NCBI GenBank assembly: GCA_028280565.1
Contig: JANQLQ010000083.1
Span: forward strand, 62,001 to 126,000
Length of the DNA: 64,000 nucleotides
DNA from: Fulvivirga sp.
GTDB lineage: Bacteria; Bacteroidota; Bacteroidia; Cytophagales; Cyclobacteriaceae
Reading direction: 5' to 3'
Shown here: in pieces, positions 40,405 to 51,216 of the stretch
Numbering within the stretch: position 1 is the stretch's first letter
Layout: each line of letters opens with the position of its first letter
The notes under the pieces: generated by a model
Database searches by the model: none
What the model was told of the DNA's origin: nothing
Seen by the model: only the letters and a program-made list of their open reading frames with translations
Made by a program: the position numbers and the translations under genes

Positions 40405-40821
40405 ATGAATTACTTCTCAAATTTACCACTTGTAATAGCTCTTTATTTATGTCTAATTTTATCTGCCTGCGAAAATCAACCTAAGAATGTCGACCCCTGC
40501 ACCGAATATGATCAAGTAGAAAAAGAAAGGCTCGACCTGGTTGCATCTATTGAAACCAAGTTTGAGAAAAACGGATTTTTCAGAAAAAGATTCACAATGT
40601 CCCAGGTGTATTGGATACAGTATCGAAACCGGCACATGAGAGCTCTTTATCCGCAAGATTGGGACCGGCAGTATCGTAAGGAGCACGGTGAGGAGGTATT
40701 TAATACATGCAAGTGTAAAGAGCTTACAAGAATGACAAAAGCACGGATTAGCGAGCTAAAAATGTGGATTGAGGGTGGACCGACGGATCAACAAGAGTGT
40801 CCAAGCACTTGGAATGAATAG
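40405..40821 (+). CDS. Hypothetical lipoprotein
   Basis: Lipobox LILSACENQP; 138 aa; no recognised family. Confidence 0.55.
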   Translation: MNYFSNLPLVIALYLCLILSACENQPKNVDPCTEYDQVEKERLDLVASIETKFEKNGFFRKRFTMSQVYWIQYRNRHMRALYPQDWDRQYRKEHGEEVFNTCKCKELTRMTKARISELKMWIEGGPTDQQECPSTWNE

Positions 40822-40913
40822 AAGGTCCATATAGTTTTATATTATGTGATTAAGAAAAGACCTACAACAACAAACTTTCCAAAGTTGATTCTGGCTGACC
40901 GGATGTGAACTTA

Positions 40914-40948
40914 TAAAAAAAGCTCCTGTAACCCGGGAGCTTTTTTAT
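40914..40948 (-). terminator. Bidirectional-looking terminator downstream of TonB receptor
   Basis: aaaaaaagctcc-tgtaaccc-gggagcttttttat hairpin with A/T tracts. Confidence 0.8.
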
Positions 40949-40964
40949 AAGATTAGTTTTTGTT

Positions 40965-43900
40965 TTAAAACTTGTAAGAAGCACCAACTCCAATTGTGGT
41001 ACCCGGGGAAAACCCTGTAAAAATTTGATCCTCCGCATTGTGACCTACAAAAAATTCTTCTCTTCTATCATTCAAAATATTTTCAACACTTAGGTTCAAA
41101 GACAGGTTATCTTTAGGCCCAAAAGATTTGTTCAAGTTAAAATTCAAGCTATGGAACGGTTCTGTGTAAACATCTGGAAATAAGCTAAGACCAACGACCG
41201 ACAAAGCCCTGCCCTGTACATTATAGAAAACCCCGGCATCCAGGCCAATAGATGTATTCTCATAAGCCAATCCTCCATTAATCACATAGGGCGCTTGTCC
41301 CGCCATATCACGTGTATCATCAATGTTTTCACCTTCCCTAGCAAACCCTTGGCGGGATGTAAATTCTGACTCAGCCATCTGCAAAACGGACTCCGTCAAC
41401 GTGACATTGCCATTGATAAAAAACTTATCTAGAGATGCGTTAATTAACCCTAAGGAGGTTCTAAATTCAAATTCTGCCCCGTAGATATAAGAATCACCTA
41501 CATTCCTGATTTGAAGTTCGTTCGTCGTTAATTGAGTGGATAATCTTACTAGCTCCAGTGGAGCCTCAAAGGTCTTGTAAAACGCACTTACGGAGTAGGT
41601 CTGTCCTTTATTCAAAAATATCTCCCAGCGCAGGTCAAAATTGTTTATGTGCGTTTCCCTTAAATTTCCATCCCATTCATCCCCTTCGCGGATAAGGGGG
41701 ATCAATCCTCCATTGAAGGCCCGGTTACTCAAAGGGTCAAAAATTTGGGCAAAAGATGCTTCTTTAAAGGATGGCCTGGCAATAGTCCTTGAATAAGATA
41801 ACCGTAGATTTTGCTCTTCTGTTAAAGCATAGGTAGCATTTAAGGAAGGGAAAAAGTCTAATGCATCCAGCACCTTGTCATCTTGTAGCACGCGCCCGAC
41901 CAGGGCCGGATCACCATCTTTTACCACTTGAATGGCTTCGTCCAAAGTAGCGCCTGCACCGAGTTCAGCATTAATGCGGAAGGCCGCCGCTTGGTCCCTA
42001 CCTGTATGTCTCTGGACATAATTTTCTGCTCTTAGACCGATTATGGTTTTAAGCTTTGGCAGGGGTGAGAGCTCCGTAGATACATAAAATGCGGTGTTAC
42101 TTACAGTGGAATTATATTGGTTAGGGTTTACGTCTATGTTATCTACATCGTTGGTATAAAATATACCCCCGGGATTAGGAAAAAGATTTTCTTCGATCAG
42201 TACATCGCTGAGGTCAGGGGTCTCCCATTCCGGCTGGTCTTCAAAGTTTACAAATTGCAGGTTGTACTGGAGAATTTCATAATCTCTCTCCTTAAACACA
42301 TAACTTCCTCCAAACTTGATTTTTGCGTCACGGGAAAAAAGGTCGAGGTTATAGGTCAGGTCTAACCGTCCTACAAGGTTAGTTTCATCTAAAAATCGCC
42401 AGATCCTACTTGGTAAACCTCCGGCTCCTGGGTTAAAGTCGAGTCCAAATTCATCCGTCAATGCAGCTACACGGATGTCAGGGTCCTCTTGCCTTGAAAA
42501 AGTAGGGCTAACTCTCCAATCAATCGTCCATTGTTTTCCATTGAAATAATGCTCTCCGCCAAGCATCAAATTGGTTAATGATCTCTCGGAATACTCCAGG
42601 TTCTGGGCGTTAGGCGCAACAAAGTTTGATTTTCCGGCGGCATTTTGATTAGGATCTTCAAGAATAGTGAACCCACCGGACTTCCGTTCGCCATTTTGTA
42701 ATCTTAAGGCCGTAAACCTAAATTTCGATGAATTAGTTTTAAAAGCAAGGCCTGCCAAGCCTCCTAAAAATCGGTTGTCAATACCAACAACACCTTCTTT
42801 TAGTGAGGCAGTTATTAATTCATCACTGCTCGCTTGTTGGCTAGGAATTTGAAATTCCCCAAATTGCTGATCATCATAAAACGTTTGTTGGGTTTTATAC
42901 GTCAGGGAAAACAGGTAGCCGAGCTTATCGGAACTAGTAAGCTGGACCTGGTCACCTACTGAAACTCCTATGTTGTAATTCATTAGGCTGGTCTCTTGAC
43001 TGCTTTGGAGTACCGGTGAAAATTGCCGTGTGAAATTAAATACGTTCTGGTCCGGAGCTATGCCTGGTAGCGGAATATCTCCCCGAGCACCGTCCGGTAA
43101 CTCTCGCAAATCCGAGTCCAAGCCCAGCCAATCTGTATTACTGCCCTCATGATCAATAAAGTCTGGGTTAAAATGCATAGAAGGATTATAAGAAAGGCCA
43201 AACGACACATCCAGAATCTTTTCTTCAGGAAAATCCACGGTTTCAATATTGACCACCCCCCCGGCAAAGTCTGCCGGCATTTCTGCCAGCGCCGTTTTTG
43301 ACACGATCATATTTTGTATCAGGCTGGTTGGAAAGATGTCTATCTGGATACTGTTTCGGTCAGGATCTAAGCCCGGGACATCGACAGAATTTAGCATCGT
43401 CTTGGTATACCTATCTCCCAAACCTCGTACATACACGTACTTATTCCCCTCTATGGAAACTCCTGTAACCCGCTTTACCGCGGCAGCCGCATCAGAATCC
43501 CCGATCTTTCGGAAATTTGCCGCGGATATTCCGTCTAGCAAATTTGCTGATTTCCTTTTTATGGTAAGCAGCGCGGTTTCAGAATCCCGGAGTGCCTCTG
43601 CAGTAACCACCACTTCATCTAGCTGCTCTACATTTTCCTTCAGCCTGATGTTGTCAACAATAGTGGTTTCTCCAGACTCCACCTGCACACCTGACACGGT
43701 GATGGTCTGGAAAGATATAAATGAGGCTTTGATCGTATGTGTCCCAGCGTCTAAAGATATTTGGAACTTGCCATCAAAATCTGTAACACCTCCTGTAGTC
43801 GTACCTTCTACCACTACTGTTACGCCAATCATAGGTTCCCCTGTCGCGTCTTCAATGATCGTGCCCCTGACTATACCTTTTTGAGCTGTTACCGATGTTA

Positions 43901-43979
43901 CAGAAAAAGCTAAAAAGAGAACCAAACAAATAAACATTAAATATCTCATACCAGCGAGGATAAAATTTTTGCAAAGCAA
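40965..43979 (-). CDS. TonB-dependent outer membrane receptor with carboxypeptidase-like regulatory domain
   Basis: 'VRGTIIEDATGEPMIGVTVVVEGTTTGGVTDFDGKFQISL', plug domain 'YVYVRGLGDRYTKTMLNSVDVPGLDPDRN', beta-barrel to terminal 'GASYKF'. Confidence 0.94.
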   Translation of the reverse strand: MLCKNFILAGMRYLMFICLVLFLAFSVTSVTAQKGIVRGTIIEDATGEPMIGVTVVVEGTTTGGVTDFDGKFQISLDAGTHTIKASFISFQTITVSGVQVESGETTIVDNIRLKENVEQLDEVVVTAEALRDSETALLTIKRKSANLLDGISAANFRKIGDSDAAAAVKRVTGVSIEGNKYVYVRGLGDRYTKTMLNSVDVPGLDPDRNSIQIDIFPTSLIQNMIVSKTALAEMPADFAGGVVNIETVDFPEEKILDVSFGLSYNPSMHFNPDFIDHEGSNTDWLGLDSDLRELPDGARGDIPLPGIAPDQNVFNFTRQFSPVLQSSQETSLMNYNIGVSVGDQVQLTSSDKLGYLFSLTYKTQQTFYDDQQFGEFQIPSQQASSDELITASLKEGVVGIDNRFLGGLAGLAFKTNSSKFRFTALRLQNGERKSGGFTILEDPNQNAAGKSNFVAPNAQNLEYSERSLTNLMLGGEHYFNGKQWTIDWRVSPTFSRQEDPDIRVAALTDEFGLDFNPGAGGLPSRIWRFLDETNLVGRLDLTYNLDLFSRDAKIKFGGSYVFKERDYEILQYNLQFVNFEDQPEWETPDLSDVLIEENLFPNPGGIFYTNDVDNIDVNPNQYNSTVSNTAFYVSTELSPLPKLKTIIGLRAENYVQRHTGRDQAAAFRINAELGAGATLDEAIQVVKDGDPALVGRVLQDDKVLDALDFFPSLNATYALTEEQNLRLSYSRTIARPSFKEASFAQIFDPLSNRAFNGGLIPLIREGDEWDGNLRETHINNFDLRWEIFLNKGQTYSVSAFYKTFEAPLELVRLSTQLTTNELQIRNVGDSYIYGAEFEFRTSLGLINASLDKFFINGNVTLTESVLQMAESEFTSRQGFAREGENIDDTRDMAGQAPYVINGGLAYENTSIGLDAGVFYNVQGRALSVVGLSLFPDVYTEPFHSLNFNLNKSFGPKDNLSLNLSVENILNDRREEFFVGHNAEDQIFTGFSPGTTIGVGASYKF

Positions 43980-44044
43980 ATAGTTTAATTAGGAAAAAGC
44001 GACCCTTGCATCATTAATTAAATATTAATGAATTGTTAACTAAA

Positions 44045-44075
44045 CAAAAAGACCCACGCTGGGGTGGGTCTTTTA
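44045..44075 (-). terminator. Terminator downstream of the lipoprotein gene
   Basis: aaaaagaccca-cgctgg-ggtgggtctttt hairpin. Confidence 0.75.
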
Positions 44076-44098
44076 TTATTTTACGTTAGATTTTATGA

Positions 44099-45982
44099 CT
44101 ATAGACCGAGGGTACCAAGTGTTCCGTTTGATCCCGGCCAAGTCCACTGGAAGTTATCATCATTCAGAACTCCAACGCTATTGTTGTTCTCTGAGACTTC
44201 AGTTACAATAGCACTTGCACCATCGTTGAAGATTCCTGTTAGTGTACTTCCACCGGGAATAGTGGCTTCCCAGCTAGCAGAGGTTCCTGAACCATCTCCT
44301 TGGAATGCATCGATACCATCAGCGTATCCACTTTCAATTCCGTAGAAATAGAGATTGGTCAATTGGGCATTGGTAGGTAAGTCACCCGCGTCCCAATCTA
44401 CAAGAAATCCTATTTCTGTTCCGGCATAAATAGTTCCAACATCGAAGGAATGGAAACCACCGTTACGCGATGCAGGTCCTTCAGGTCCATCAAGTTCAAA
44501 TGCAGAGCCAAATGGAGTTACAATTAAGAAATTGGAACATGTACCTTGCCAGTCTTGGTCTGTGTCCATTGAATCATCTCCACTATTCCAAATCAATGCA
44601 CCGTCTATATCTACATTACCACCGAACCATTCGATGCCGTCGTCCGCATTGGCAACAACCTCTATATTCGCGATCGTAGTGCCGGAACCTACACCACCCA
44701 GTGACAACCCGTTTATCTCATTCCCTTGGCCAATGTTTGAACCGCCATGACGAATAGATACATAGGTGATCACACCGGAATTGTCAGTGGCATCGGTTCC
44801 ACCGTAAATTCCATCTGTATCTGTTCCAGGGATACCTTCAATCCCTACTTCGGCTTCAGCCGCTGATATAGGTGCATTTCCCAATATGATCAATCCACCC
44901 CAAAGGCCATTCGTACCTGCATCTAGGGTTCCCACAAAATTACCATCGTCTATGTCTTGCATAGTCATTCGATCACTGATCGCCGTGAATATGATCGGTT
45001 GAGTAGCAGTACCTTCAGCCATTAATGTAGAACCCCTGGTAACAAGAAGTGTTGAAGCACTAGCTCCTCCACCTGTTCTTGCCTTAAGTAAAGAGCCTGC
45101 CGGAATCGTGAAAGTAGCACCGTTGGTTACCTTAACTCTCCCTGCAAGTACATAATACGCAATTTCCTCCCCATCGTCGCCTACTACAGGTAATTCAAAG
45201 TCAGCATTTATACTTCCTGAGATCTCTAAGAAGAAAAGATCATCAGCAGCATTATCAGGAGTGCCATTATCATCGGTATCGATCTGGCTAAAGAAAGTGA
45301 TTGGCTCAACGGTTAGGATGTGCAAGAAAGTAGCTGACTCATTATCAGTATCCGTGAGCGTGAATAAGATTTCATATGTGCCAGGCTCTAGATCACTCGT
45401 AGGCAAGGCTACATTTGTTAACTCAACGGGAGATGTAGCAGTTCCTGCAACTCCTAAGTCTACCGCAGGTCCACCATTAACAGATAAGGTGAAAGCATTT
45501 GTGGCTGCAAACCCATCTTCAGAAGTTAAGGTAATTGGACCGGGAACAGTAAGCGTCTGTCCGTCAACAATTGAAGCAGCAGTTGGTATACCTTCAATGG
45601 TAGGTACAGCACTGGCAGTAATGCTAAAAGAGACTGTAGCTTCGTCCGTATCTCCCTCTGCATCTGTTACTTCAACCGTGATAGACCCTGTAGTTACCGT
45701 TGAACCGGCAGTGAATGAAACCACAATATCACCAGAAGTTGCACCAGCAGCTGGTTCAGTTTCGGTAGCCGTGCCACCTTGTTCTGTAACAGTAACACTA
45801 GCATACCCTGCCTCGGCAGTAAAAGTAAATGTAAATTCTTGCGTAGTCTCCACTTGTACGGCTGTTGCTGTAGGAGCCGTAACTTGTGGTTCGGCTAGAT
45901 TCGGGTCGTCATCATCATCCCCACAAGAAGATAAATAGAACATCACCCCAAATGCCGCCATTAGCATTAATAGTTTTTTCAT
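44099..45982 (-). CDS. Large surface lipoprotein, beta-helix-like C-terminal domain, linked to the TonB receptor
   Basis: Lipobox FYLSSCGDDDDDPN; Ig-like repeats; 'GLWGGLIILGNAPIS...ISIRHGGSNIGQGNEINGLSLGGVGSGTTIANIEVVANADDGIEWFGG'. Confidence 0.75.
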   Translation of the reverse strand: MKKLLMLMAAFGVMFYLSSCGDDDDDPNLAEPQVTAPTATAVQVETTQEFTFTFTAEAGYASVTVTEQGGTATETEPAAGATSGDIVVSFTAGSTVTTGSITVEVTDAEGDTDEATVSFSITASAVPTIEGIPTAASIVDGQTLTVPGPITLTSEDGFAATNAFTLSVNGGPAVDLGVAGTATSPVELTNVALPTSDLEPGTYEILFTLTDTDNESATFLHILTVEPITFFSQIDTDDNGTPDNAADDLFFLEISGSINADFELPVVGDDGEEIAYYVLAGRVKVTNGATFTIPAGSLLKARTGGGASASTLLVTRGSTLMAEGTATQPIIFTAISDRMTMQDIDDGNFVGTLDAGTNGLWGGLIILGNAPISAAEAEVGIEGIPGTDTDGIYGGTDATDNSGVITYVSIRHGGSNIGQGNEINGLSLGGVGSGTTIANIEVVANADDGIEWFGGNVDIDGALIWNSGDDSMDTDQDWQGTCSNFLIVTPFGSAFELDGPEGPASRNGGFHSFDVGTIYAGTEIGFLVDWDAGDLPTNAQLTNLYFYGIESGYADGIDAFQGDGSGTSASWEATIPGGSTLTGIFNDGASAIVTEVSENNNSVGVLNDDNFQWTWPGSNGTLGTLGL

Positions 45983-46208
45983 GTGATCAAGATTTTTGGT
46001 TTAGAATAAATCATTATAGAATAACTCGAAAATCGAGACACAAAGCTTACTATTAATTGTTAAGTCAAGCGGACGCCCCTGTTAAGGGTTTGTTAAACTA
46101 TGTAAAGGAATCTTTAACGCTATGTTAAGAAAAAACCATCGTAAAATTACGATGGTTAGGTAAAAGCAAGATTTTTGAAACGTATGAAATGTTTTTGTTT
46201 TATGTTAA

Positions 46209-47198
46209 TTAATTGTTAATAGGCACCTTATTCAGGATTGTTTTGATCAAATCTTTGGTGTCTACATTGTCTGCCTCAGCCTCATAATTTAGTATTATTC
46301 GGTGATTAAGTACGTCTGAAGCCACTTCCTTGATATCTTCTGGCAATACAAAGTCCCTTCCTTCGAAGTAAGCAGAGGCTTTGGCAGCGAGGTTCAAATT
46401 GATGGAAGCCCTGGGCGACACGCCAAATTGAATGTAACCGGCGGCTTCTTCCATTCCATACGACTTGGGATCGCGTGTAGCATACACTAGCTCTATAATG
46501 TACTTTTCCAATGATTCGGAGATCGTAACTTGGTTGATCTCCTCCCGGATGTCAAAAATATCTTCTTTGGTCAAAACCGTATTGACGGTGTAATCGAATT
46601 TCATATTGGAGATCCGGCGCATTACCTCCAGCTCTTGGTCTTTGGAGGGATAATCTACGTGTACCTTCATCATGAACCGGTCCACCTGGGCCTCCGGGAG
46701 CGGGTAAGTACCTTCCTGGTCTACTGGGTTTTGGGTAGCCAGCACCAAAAAGGGCCGGTCCAGCTCGAAAGTAGTCTCTCCAATGGTCACCTGCTTCTCT
46801 TGCATAGATTCTAAAAGCGCCGACTGCACTTTAGCCGGGCTCCGGTTGATCTCGTCGGCCAAGATGATGTTGGCAAAGATCGGCCCTTTCTTTACTTCGA
46901 ACTTCGCTTGTTTTTGATTATAGATCATCGTGCCAATCAGGTCGGCAGGAAGCAGGTCCGGGGTAAATTGAATGCGCTGGAAATCTAAGTGCAGTACTTT
47001 GGCCAGCGTACTTACGGTCAAGGTTTTGGCTATGCCCGGCACCCCCTCTAACAGGATATGACTTTGGGTAAATAGTCCTGTTAGCAGCCTGTTGATCATG
47101 GCCTCTTGCCCCACCACTACTTTACCTACCTCGGTAAAAACTTGCTTGATCTTTTCTTGGTGCTCTTTGCGTTTGTCAGCTGTTAATGATTCTTCCAT
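46209..47198 (-). CDS. MoxR-family AAA+ ATPase
   Basis: VVGQEAMINRLLTGLFTQSHILLEGVPGIAKTLTVSTLAK, LLADEINRSPAKVQSALLESMQEKQVT, ATQNPVDQEGTYPLPEAQVDRF. Confidence 0.95.
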   Translation of the reverse strand: MEESLTADKRKEHQEKIKQVFTEVGKVVVGQEAMINRLLTGLFTQSHILLEGVPGIAKTLTVSTLAKVLHLDFQRIQFTPDLLPADLIGTMIYNQKQAKFEVKKGPIFANIILADEINRSPAKVQSALLESMQEKQVTIGETTFELDRPFLVLATQNPVDQEGTYPLPEAQVDRFMMKVHVDYPSKDQELEVMRRISNMKFDYTVNTVLTKEDIFDIREEINQVTISESLEKYIIELVYATRDPKSYGMEEAAGYIQFGVSPRASINLNLAAKASAYFEGRDFVLPEDIKEVASDVLNHRIILNYEAEADNVDTKDLIKTILNKVPINN

Positions 47199-47612
47199 TT
47201 GTCCATTATTTCCCCCCGATGTTAGTACGGCGGATTTTCAAAACTATTGCAATTATATGTATTTCAGTCCAAATTTTCTTCTAAGGGAAGATGATCCCCT
47301 TTAATAGGTTAAAACCGCTTGTGGATCGCCAGCGAGGAATGGCCCCCACCCTCAAGCCCGGGGCTTAGTATCCAGTCACACCTCAAATGATATAAGATAG
47401 ATGATGAATTCCATTGGCGGTATTGGTAAATTCTCCACCAGCCAGCAAGAGGCAAAGGGTAGTAGCTAAAATATGGCGTTGCCGATGGTTTAGTGCCGAT
47501 TGCCGACTTTAAAAACGAAACCGAAAAAATAGTTTTAACGTCATTTAATAATTGACACGACACGGGTTACACCGACACTTTTTCCCATTTTTTCATTGCA
47601 GGTTTTAGTAAG

Positions 47613-50036
47613 GTGCAACCTTTTTCCCCAAGTTGTAGTCTCACCTTAAAGTCAAAAACAACACTACGCATGGTCAAAAACTTTATCAAAACCGCCTTTC
47701 GGAACCTGGCGAAGAACAAGCTTATTTCATTCATCAACATTTTTGGGCTTTCTATGGCCCTTTCTGTGGGCTTGGTAGTCTACATCTTCATGGATTTTGC
47801 TTACGGTCAAGACGAATTTCATGAAAATAAGGAAAGTATCTTTTTACTTCATAATGTGGTAGCACGTGATGGCGCGGAAGAAGTATGGGGCGATTCGCCT
47901 GCTCCTATCGGGGAAATGTTAAAGACCGACCTGCCCCAGGTCAAAGATGTGGCCAGGGTAGAGAGTCGCAGGGTGGTAGTGAAATACGAGGATGAGGTGT
48001 TTAACGAATATGTGCGATTCGTAGACCCGTCTTTCTTGGAAATGTTCACCTTCCCCACTACCCTAGGAAGAAAAGAGGCACTACAAGATCCTTCGCAGGT
48101 AGTGATCAGCCAGCTCATGGCAGAAAAGTATTTCGGGGAGCGAAATCCCGTGGGGGAACAGATCGTGATCATCGCCAACGACAAAAAAGAATCCTTCACG
48201 ATCGGAGGCGTGGCTGCTCCATTTCCTAAAAATGCCAGCTTTCGTTTCGATATGCTGTTGAATTTTGACAAGAAAATCACGATCTACGACGATGAAGACC
48301 CTAATGACTGGACCAAGTTCATTGACGCTACTTTCGTTCAACTGAATGACCCACAGGACATCGATCTTATCCGCTCTCAAATGGACAAATACATAGCCTT
48401 ACAAAACGCGGCGGATGAAAACTGGCCGGCGAAGGCCTATGTATTTGAACCCTTAACTACATTATCTCAAAATTCTTATAAGATCCGGGGAGATATTTCA
48501 GGGGGGAATGACCCGGCCGGAAGCATCGTACTGATCACCATAGGTACTTTTATGATGCTGCTGGCCTCTTTTAATTATATCAACATTTCCATTTCATCGG
48601 CCACTAAGCGGCTCAAAGAGATTGGGATACGTAAAGTGGTGGGCGGTACCAGGCGCCAGTTAGCTTTACAATTTATAGGAGAAAACCTCATCACCTGCTT
48701 TTTTGCTTTGCTGCTCGGTGGGATTTGGGCACGAACGATCATCGCCCCGTGGTTTGACTCCCAGTTTTCCATAGGGCTGGAGCTTAACTTTTACCAAGAG
48801 CCGGAAGCGTGGGGCTTTTTAATTGTGTTACTACTGATCACAGGCATTGGGTCCGGGGCTTACCCCGCTCTTTATATCTCCTCTTTCAGGCCGGTGAATA
48901 TTCTAAGAGGGCGGCAAAAGTTCGGTAAGAAAAACACATTTACCCGCCTGCTTTTAACGTTCCAGTTTGTATTGTCGATGATCACCATCGTATTTGGGGT
49001 GGCGTTTCTTCAAAATGGACAGTATCAGCAGGACCGGGATTGGGGGTATGACCAAGCCCAAACACTGGTGGTACCGGTCGACAATGGGAAAACCTACTCA
49101 GCCTTAAAAAATGAGCTTTTGCAACGTCCCGGTGTGCTGGAACTAGCAGGCTCCGTTAATCATATCGGTCGCTCGGTACGATTGGCCGTGATTGATATTG
49201 ATGGCCAAAAACACGAGATCCGCCAGTTAGATGTGGGATATGATTATTTGGAAACACTGGATGTCCGCCTCCAAAAGGGCAGATTTTTTGACGAAGCCCT
49301 GGTCACCGACCTAGAGGAAAGCGCCGTGGTCAACCAAACCTTTGCCGATAATATGGGCTGGGAGGATCCTATTGGCCAGTCCTTCGGCCTGGACTCACTA
49401 ACGTATACTGTAGTAGGAGTAGTCGCTGATTTCCACTATTACAATTTCAACAATGAAATTGAGCCGGCATTTTTCAGGATGGCCAAAGAAGATAAGTTTA
49501 GATACCTTTCATTAAAGGTCGGGGAAGGCACCATATCCCGTACCGAAGCGTATGTAAAAGAGCTATGGAAAAAATATGTTCCCGATAAGCCCTACGCAGC
49601 CTTTTTCCAAGACGAAGTATTCGACGAATATTTCCACCAGTTGGAGGGTCATGGTAAGGTTATGAGTTTTACGGCAATATTGGCCACTATCTTGTCTTGC
49701 ATGGGCCTTTTCGGGTTAGTTTCTTTAAACGTGGCCGCCAGGATGAAAGAGTTTAGTATACGAAAAGTATTGGGCGCCGGGCTGGCCGCTATTTTTAATG
49801 GTATTAATCGCCAATACCTGCTACTGCTGGTCATTGCCAGTATACTTGGCTTACCTGTAAGCTATTGGCTGCTAGGCTTATTCTTTGAGGAAGTATACAC
49901 CTACCATATGCCATTGACCATGATCCCCTTACTCGTTTCAGCCGTTTGCTTGTTCGGCGTGGCGCTGATCACCGTTTCCAGCCAGATTTATAAGGTCATG
50001 GCCTCTAACCCGGTGGAGGCCTTGAGGAATGAATGA
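47613..50036 (+). CDS. ABC transporter permease, FtsX/MacB family (start probably 47670, MVKNFIKTAFRNL)
   Basis: MacB-PCD N-terminal and two FtsX domains ('ATKRLKEIGIRKVVGGTRRQLALQFIGE', 'RMKEFSIRKVLGAGLAAIF'). Confidence 0.93.
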   Translation: MQPFSPSCSLTLKSKTTLRMVKNFIKTAFRNLAKNKLISFINIFGLSMALSVGLVVYIFMDFAYGQDEFHENKESIFLLHNVVARDGAEEVWGDSPAPIGEMLKTDLPQVKDVARVESRRVVVKYEDEVFNEYVRFVDPSFLEMFTFPTTLGRKEALQDPSQVVISQLMAEKYFGERNPVGEQIVIIANDKKESFTIGGVAAPFPKNASFRFDMLLNFDKKITIYDDEDPNDWTKFIDATFVQLNDPQDIDLIRSQMDKYIALQNAADENWPAKAYVFEPLTTLSQNSYKIRGDISGGNDPAGSIVLITIGTFMMLLASFNYINISISSATKRLKEIGIRKVVGGTRRQLALQFIGENLITCFFALLLGGIWARTIIAPWFDSQFSIGLELNFYQEPEAWGFLIVLLLITGIGSGAYPALYISSFRPVNILRGRQKFGKKNTFTRLLLTFQFVLSMITIVFGVAFLQNGQYQQDRDWGYDQAQTLVVPVDNGKTYSALKNELLQRPGVLELAGSVNHIGRSVRLAVIDIDGQKHEIRQLDVGYDYLETLDVRLQKGRFFDEALVTDLEESAVVNQTFADNMGWEDPIGQSFGLDSLTYTVVGVVADFHYYNFNNEIEPAFFRMAKEDKFRYLSLKVGEGTISRTEAYVKELWKKYVPDKPYAAFFQDEVFDEYFHQLEGHGKVMSFTAILATILSCMGLFGLVSLNVAARMKEFSIRKVLGAGLAAIFNGINRQYLLLLVIASILGLPVSYWLLGLFFEEVYTYHMPLTMIPLLVSAVCLFGVALITVSSQIYKVMASNPVEALRNE

Positions 50037-50067
50037 TAAAACGAAATCTAGAAATTGTACCTAATCA

Positions 50068-51036
50068 TTAAAACTGGTCTTTCAAGAAGTTTATCACCTG
50101 TTGCCTCTCCCTGGCACTAGGAAGCCTGCCTAAACCTGCCCCCAGGTTATCAACCATGTGGCGGGGGTTACTGGTGCCGGGGATCACGCAAGTGACTGCC
50201 GGGTGGGATAAGATATACTTCAGGAAAAATTGGCCCCAGCTGTTACAGTCAAATTCAGAAGCCCAACCCGGTAGTGCTTGTCCATTCACTTTTCTAAACA
50301 GGGAGCCTCCCTCGTAAGGGCGGTTAATGATCACCGCGATGCCTTTTTCTAGGGCCAAAGGCAATATTTTATTTTCTGCTGCCCGGCTGGTCACCGAATA
50401 GTTGAGCTGGATGAAATCGAGCGGATAGTTTCTCATGATGTGCATCATTTCATCGTAGGCGCTTTCGATGTAATGCGTGATGCCGATATAGCGGATCCTA
50501 CCGGATTGCTTCCAGCTTTGCAGGGTTTTAATATGGGTTTTCCAATCTACTAAGTTATGGATCTGCATTAAATCCATGGGGCGCTTTTGCATACGGTCCA
50601 TCGAGCGGTTCATTTGGTCGATGCCTGCCTGCCGCCCACTGGTCCATACCTTGGTAGCCATGAAAAGCTCGTTGACTCTATTGAGTTTCGTAGCCAGGTC
50701 TCCCACTACCTCCTCGGAGCGGCCGTACATGGGAGAAGAATCGATCACACTGCCGCCATGAGCCAGTAATTTTTCCAATACTTTTTCTAGCGGGGCCCTT
50801 GCCTGTCCCGAGCTGCCGACATCGAACGTGCGCCAAGTACCTACGCCAACGACAGGGAGTGATTCCCCGGATGAAGGAATACTACGCACCTTGATGGTAG
50901 ACCAAAGAGATGACAGGTTAAGGCCGTTCGTAGAGGGCAGCATTGCCAGCCCAAGAACGCTTTTCAAAGATTCTCTTCTTGTCACAGTAAATTGGACTTT
51001 AAAGACCCTTAAGCAATTTACGTAGACGATAAGCAA
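50068..51036 (-). CDS. Aldo/keto reductase
   Basis: 'LPVVGVGTWRTFDVG', 'HGGSVIDSSPMYGRSEEVVGDL', 'DLMQIHNLVDWKTHI', 'TCVIPGTSNPRHMVDNLGA'. Confidence 0.9.
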   Translation of the reverse strand: MLIVYVNCLRVFKVQFTVTRRESLKSVLGLAMLPSTNGLNLSSLWSTIKVRSIPSSGESLPVVGVGTWRTFDVGSSGQARAPLEKVLEKLLAHGGSVIDSSPMYGRSEEVVGDLATKLNRVNELFMATKVWTSGRQAGIDQMNRSMDRMQKRPMDLMQIHNLVDWKTHIKTLQSWKQSGRIRYIGITHYIESAYDEMMHIMRNYPLDFIQLNYSVTSRAAENKILPLALEKGIAVIINRPYEGGSLFRKVNGQALPGWASEFDCNSWGQFFLKYILSHPAVTCVIPGTSNPRHMVDNLGAGLGRLPSARERQQVINFLKDQF

Positions 51037-51216
51037 GGGTTTGCAGCCAGGTAACTACAAGGTCATACACCCTTAAACACTGGACGAACAGCAGGTTACC
51101 CTATGCCTGCTGGCTTATGGGACTACGGGAATTACCCGGTCCTAATGGCTGACATATCCTGTGCCCACCAAAGCTTGCTGCTCGTTTTAGCGGCTATTTT
51201 CCAAGGGAATTACCCA

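Noticed and set aside
43249-43884. 211-aa + strand ORF antisense to the TonB receptor
   Set aside because: Ser/Thr/Val-rich shadow ORF opposite a confidently identified coding sequence.
45261-45938. 225-aa + strand ORF antisense to the lipoprotein gene
   Set aside because: Composition (Val/Ser/Thr/Pro) is what the reverse strand of a Thr/Val/Glu-rich repeat region produces; no independent evidence.
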